NCBI GenBank assembly: GCA_009921785.1
Contig: RFXE01000076.1
Span: forward strand, 1 to 7,951
Source: Alphaproteobacteria bacterium
GTDB lineage: Bacteria; Pseudomonadota; Alphaproteobacteria; Rhizobiales; Beijerinckiaceae
Direction: 5' to 3'
Length of the DNA: 7,951 bases
Shown here: positions 5,793-7,951 of the stretch, piece by piece
Layout of the letters: the number at the start of each line of letters is the position of its first letter
Position numbering within the stretch: the first letter of the stretch is position 1
The notes under the pieces: model-generated
The model's input: the letters and a program-made list of their open reading frames with translations, nothing else
Databases searched by the model: none
What the model was told of the DNA's origin: nothing
Made by a program: the position numbers and the translations under genes

Positions 5793-7951
5793 GGGAAGGG
5801 GCGCTTGCAATCGTGCCAAGCGCCTTTGCAATCAAGTCTTCCCCCAGCGCGAAAACAGCCTGTGTTGCCGTATAAACGACGAGGCAAACCACCGCCTTCC
5901 CGGGCACGGCTTTGCGCATCAGTGAAGCATAAAGCGCGAGTTGCGTCACGGTTGCGGGCGGAATGTCGTCAACGGCCTTAGGTGGCGAGGCGCTGGTCTT
6001 GAAATCGGCAATTATGATGGACTCTTCGCCAATGAAGAGCCGATCGATCTGGCCGGAGACAGCGCGTTTTTCGCCATTCGCCAAAGTCACAGTTCCGGCA
6101 ATGGGGCTTTCAGCGCGGGCTGACGCGCTGAAAAGCGGTTGAAGCGCGGGGATGGCCATGAGAGCAAGCGCATCGTGAGCGATCGACTTTTGCGCTGCCT
6201 CATCAAGATCCGCAGCCTTTGCCGCCAACCATCGCAGCGCCGCGGCCTTTCTCTGCTCAGCGGCGAGATGCGGTAGATGTTCGAGCAGCGCATGGACAAG
6301 TGTTCCGCGTCGCCGCGCGCTTTGTTGAAGATCACGATCGATTAAACGCTCCGGCCGATTTGCGGCATCAAGCGCATTTGATGGTTTCAGCGGCGGTTGC
6401 GGCCCTCTCTCCGCAGGTGCCTGCGCGAACAACCATGGTGGTGTCGGTGTTGTTGCGCGTGAATTATTTTTCGTAGCCTGCTCATGTGATGTAAGTGCGC
6501 CTTGCGCATAACGCATTGCGCCTTCGGGTTTGTAATCGCCCTCTACAGGTTGCAGCCGATCAGCGAGTCCTTCAGCAATCATGTCATACCAATTGCCTTC
6601 ACCGCGCTTGTTTTTTGTTGATGTGCCAGCAATGTAAAGTCGATCACGCGCTCTTGTGAGGGCAACATAAAGCAGACGTCGATGTTCATCGGCTTCGCGC
6701 GCGCTGTCTTGCGCTCGTGCGTCACGCACAATCTCCGGATCATCCTCCTTGGTAGGTGACCACACAGGAAGGCTTTCACCCGTTCCCCGACCAAGATCGA
6801 AAATGGGCCCGATGCGATTACCCGTAACGGCGGCACCCGAAGTATCTGGAAGATAGACGACAGGGGCTTCGAGCCCTTTCGCGCCATGCACGGTCATGAC
6901 ACGAATTTCATCGCGCACCGCATCCATGTCGCGTTTTATTTCAAGCGTGCTTGCTGAAAATTCCGCTAGGAATGCACGCAGAGACGGCATCGCCTTTTGT
7001 TCATATTCAAGCGCGAGACGCAAAAATTCATCAAGCGCATCTTCAGCCTCTGCTCCGAGCCGTGCGCGAAACGCACGACGCCCGCCAAAAGGCCCCAATA
7101 CAAAAGCGTAAAATTCAAAAGGAGACTGAGTAAAAGCAGCGTCACGCAAGATTTTAATTTTATCGCGCGCGACTGCAAGGAGTGAGTCATTGCTAACGGC
7201 ATCAAGTGCATCGGCTAGAGAGCCCGAGCGTTCCGGCGCGAGCACCATCAAGGCGTCATCATCGAGTCCTATTAATGGTGTTTTCAGGAGGGTGGCGAGC
7301 GCGAGATCATCGTCGCGCGTCAGCATCGCACGTCCAAGAATTTCAAGATCCATCGCGGCAATATGATCTTGCAATTTCAGGCGATCGGCGCCTGCGACGG
7401 GAAGGCCACGATCTTTCAACGCACGAATGACCGTTTCAAAAAACACACTGCGATTGCGCACAAGAATGAGAATATCACCCGGACGGATTGCGCGTGGGTG
7501 ACCTTTTTCATCCTCGATGACTTCAGATGATGAAGGGTCGGTGAGCGCTTTGATGTGATCAGCAATCTGCGTGGCAAGCCGTACCGCCGGCGCGCCAATG
7601 CCGGGTTCATCAAGCGGCGCGATCCAATTTTGTGGGGGATCCTTCTCTTGCGTTTCCACCAAAGGCCATATCTCAACGAGACCCGGCGCGTTCAATCGCT
7701 GACTCGAATGGATTGTGGCGCGCGGATCCTTTTCAAGGCCTTGAAAGCGATGCGGCGCGGAGAAGACAGCATCAACGGCATTCAATATCACAGGTGAAGA
7801 TCGGAATGAGAGCGTGAGATCTTCAGCGTGAAATGCGGAGCGTCCATCCGTCTCAACACGCTCTTTGAAGAGATCACGACTGATGAAAAAAGATTCCGGT
7901 TCAGCGCCCTGGAAACTATAGATCGATTGTTTGGGATCGCCGACCGCAAAG
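5767..7951 (-). CDS. addA: Double-strand break repair helicase-nuclease AddA, 3' part (5' end outside window)
   Basis: C-terminal 727 residues of AddA, the UvrD-like helicase plus nuclease subunit of the AddAB enzyme, which resects double-strand breaks for RecA-dependent repair. The gene runs off the right edge. The frame is open from 7950, so the GTG at 7791 is an internal valine codon, not a start. Visible residues 1-16 (FAVGDPKQSIYSFQGA) are helicase motif III and LTLSFRSSP (45-53) motif IV. Motif V is VMTVHGAKGLEAPVV (351-365) and motif VI RRLLYVALTRARDRL (424-438). The PD-(D/E)XK nuclease domain follows, with GTLVHALLEHL (549-559, His553), GQIDRL (633-638, Asp636), ADFKTS (648-653, Asp649 and Lys651) and QLALYASL (670-677). 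All nuclease residues seem present. Missing to the right are the Walker A/B region and probably addB. Full-length relatives are about 1150 aa, so roughly 60% is seen. Translation stops at TAG (5769-5767). Confidence 0.96.
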   Translation of the reverse strand, partial: FAVGDPKQSIYSFQGAEPESFFISRDLFKERVETDGRSAFHAEDLTLSFRSSPVILNAVDAVFSAPHRFQGLEKDPRATIHSSQRLNAPGLVEIWPLVETQEKDPPQNWIAPLDEPGIGAPAVRLATQIADHIKALTDPSSSEVIEDEKGHPRAIRPGDILILVRNRSVFFETVIRALKDRGLPVAGADRLKLQDHIAAMDLEILGRAMLTRDDDLALATLLKTPLIGLDDDALMVLAPERSGSLADALDAVSNDSLLAVARDKIKILRDAAFTQSPFEFYAFVLGPFGGRRAFRARLGAEAEDALDEFLRLALEYEQKAMPSLRAFLAEFSASTLEIKRDMDAVRDEIRVMTVHGAKGLEAPVVYLPDTSGAAVTGNRIGPIFDLGRGTGESLPVWSPTKEDDPEIVRDARAQDSAREADEHRRLLYVALTRARDRLYIAGTSTKNKRGEGNWYDMIAEGLADRLQPVEGDYKPEGAMRYAQGALTSHEQATKNNSRATTPTPPWLFAQAPAERGPQPPLKPSNALDAANRPERLIDRDLQQSARRRGTLVHALLEHLPHLAAEQRKAAALRWLAAKAADLDEAAQKSIAHDALALMAIPALQPLFSASARAESPIAGTVTLANGEKRAVSGQIDRLFIGEESIIIADFKTSASPPKAVDDIPPATVTQLALYASLMRKAVPGKAVVCLVVYTATQAVFALGEDLIAKALGTIASAPSLDGTGRHS

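Noticed and set aside
5529..5981. Plus-strand open frame of 150 codons across trxA and the end of addA
   Set aside because: It overlaps two well-supported genes on the other strand and its product is low-complexity (Arg, Pro, Ser), so it is a shadow frame.
1..7951. CRISPR array, IS element, prophage, toxin-antitoxin or defence system
   Set aside because: No regularly spaced direct repeats, transposase or integrase motifs, terminal repeats or small paired genes could be seen. AddA is ordinary recombination machinery, not a defence island marker here.

Overview
The window (about 55% GC by eye, gene-dense, short gaps, no mobile DNA) looks like chromosomal sequence from an alphaproteobacterium, most likely Hyphomicrobiales. 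The grounds are the style of FolC, TrxA and an AddA-type (not RecB-type) recombination nuclease, and folC lying next to trxA-addA, a neighbourhood I know from that group. This placement rests on pattern recognition, not on a database search. No RNA genes, IS elements or CRISPR arrays are visible.

Layout. A minus-strand S49 signal peptide peptidase (sppA, 16-969) is divergent from a plus-strand cluster across a 160-base gap (970-1129). The cluster has four tightly spaced genes: a RidA/YjgF-family imine deaminase (1130-1480), folC (1491-2816), a proline-racemase-superfamily enzyme whose residues identify it as a trans-3-hydroxy-L-proline dehydratase (2847-3875), and a NhaD/CitMHS-type membrane transporter with a signal-peptide-like N-terminus (3931-5355). 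Gaps are 10, 30 and 55 bases, so one operon is likely. It converges, with only 10 bases between stop codons, on minus-strand trxA (5366-5683). Upstream of trxA on the same strand lies the 3' part of addA (5767-7951), which runs off the right edge.

How the genes may work together. FolC (folate polyglutamylation), TrxA (disulfide reduction), AddA (double-strand-break processing) and SppA (membrane proteolysis) are housekeeping functions. The less usual part is the dehydratase and transporter lying between folC and trxA, and RidA in front of folC. The dehydratase makes a cyclic enamine/imine and RidA-family proteins act on enamines/imines, so a link within the cluster is plausible but inferred.

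I found no clear evidence of an undescribed defence or mobile system. The findings concern the active-site identity of the dehydratase, its pairing with RidA, the insertion between core genes, and several candidate regulatory signals: a terminator-like hairpin before ridA, a promoter overlapping the addA stop codon, and a strong hairpin at the convergent gene end.
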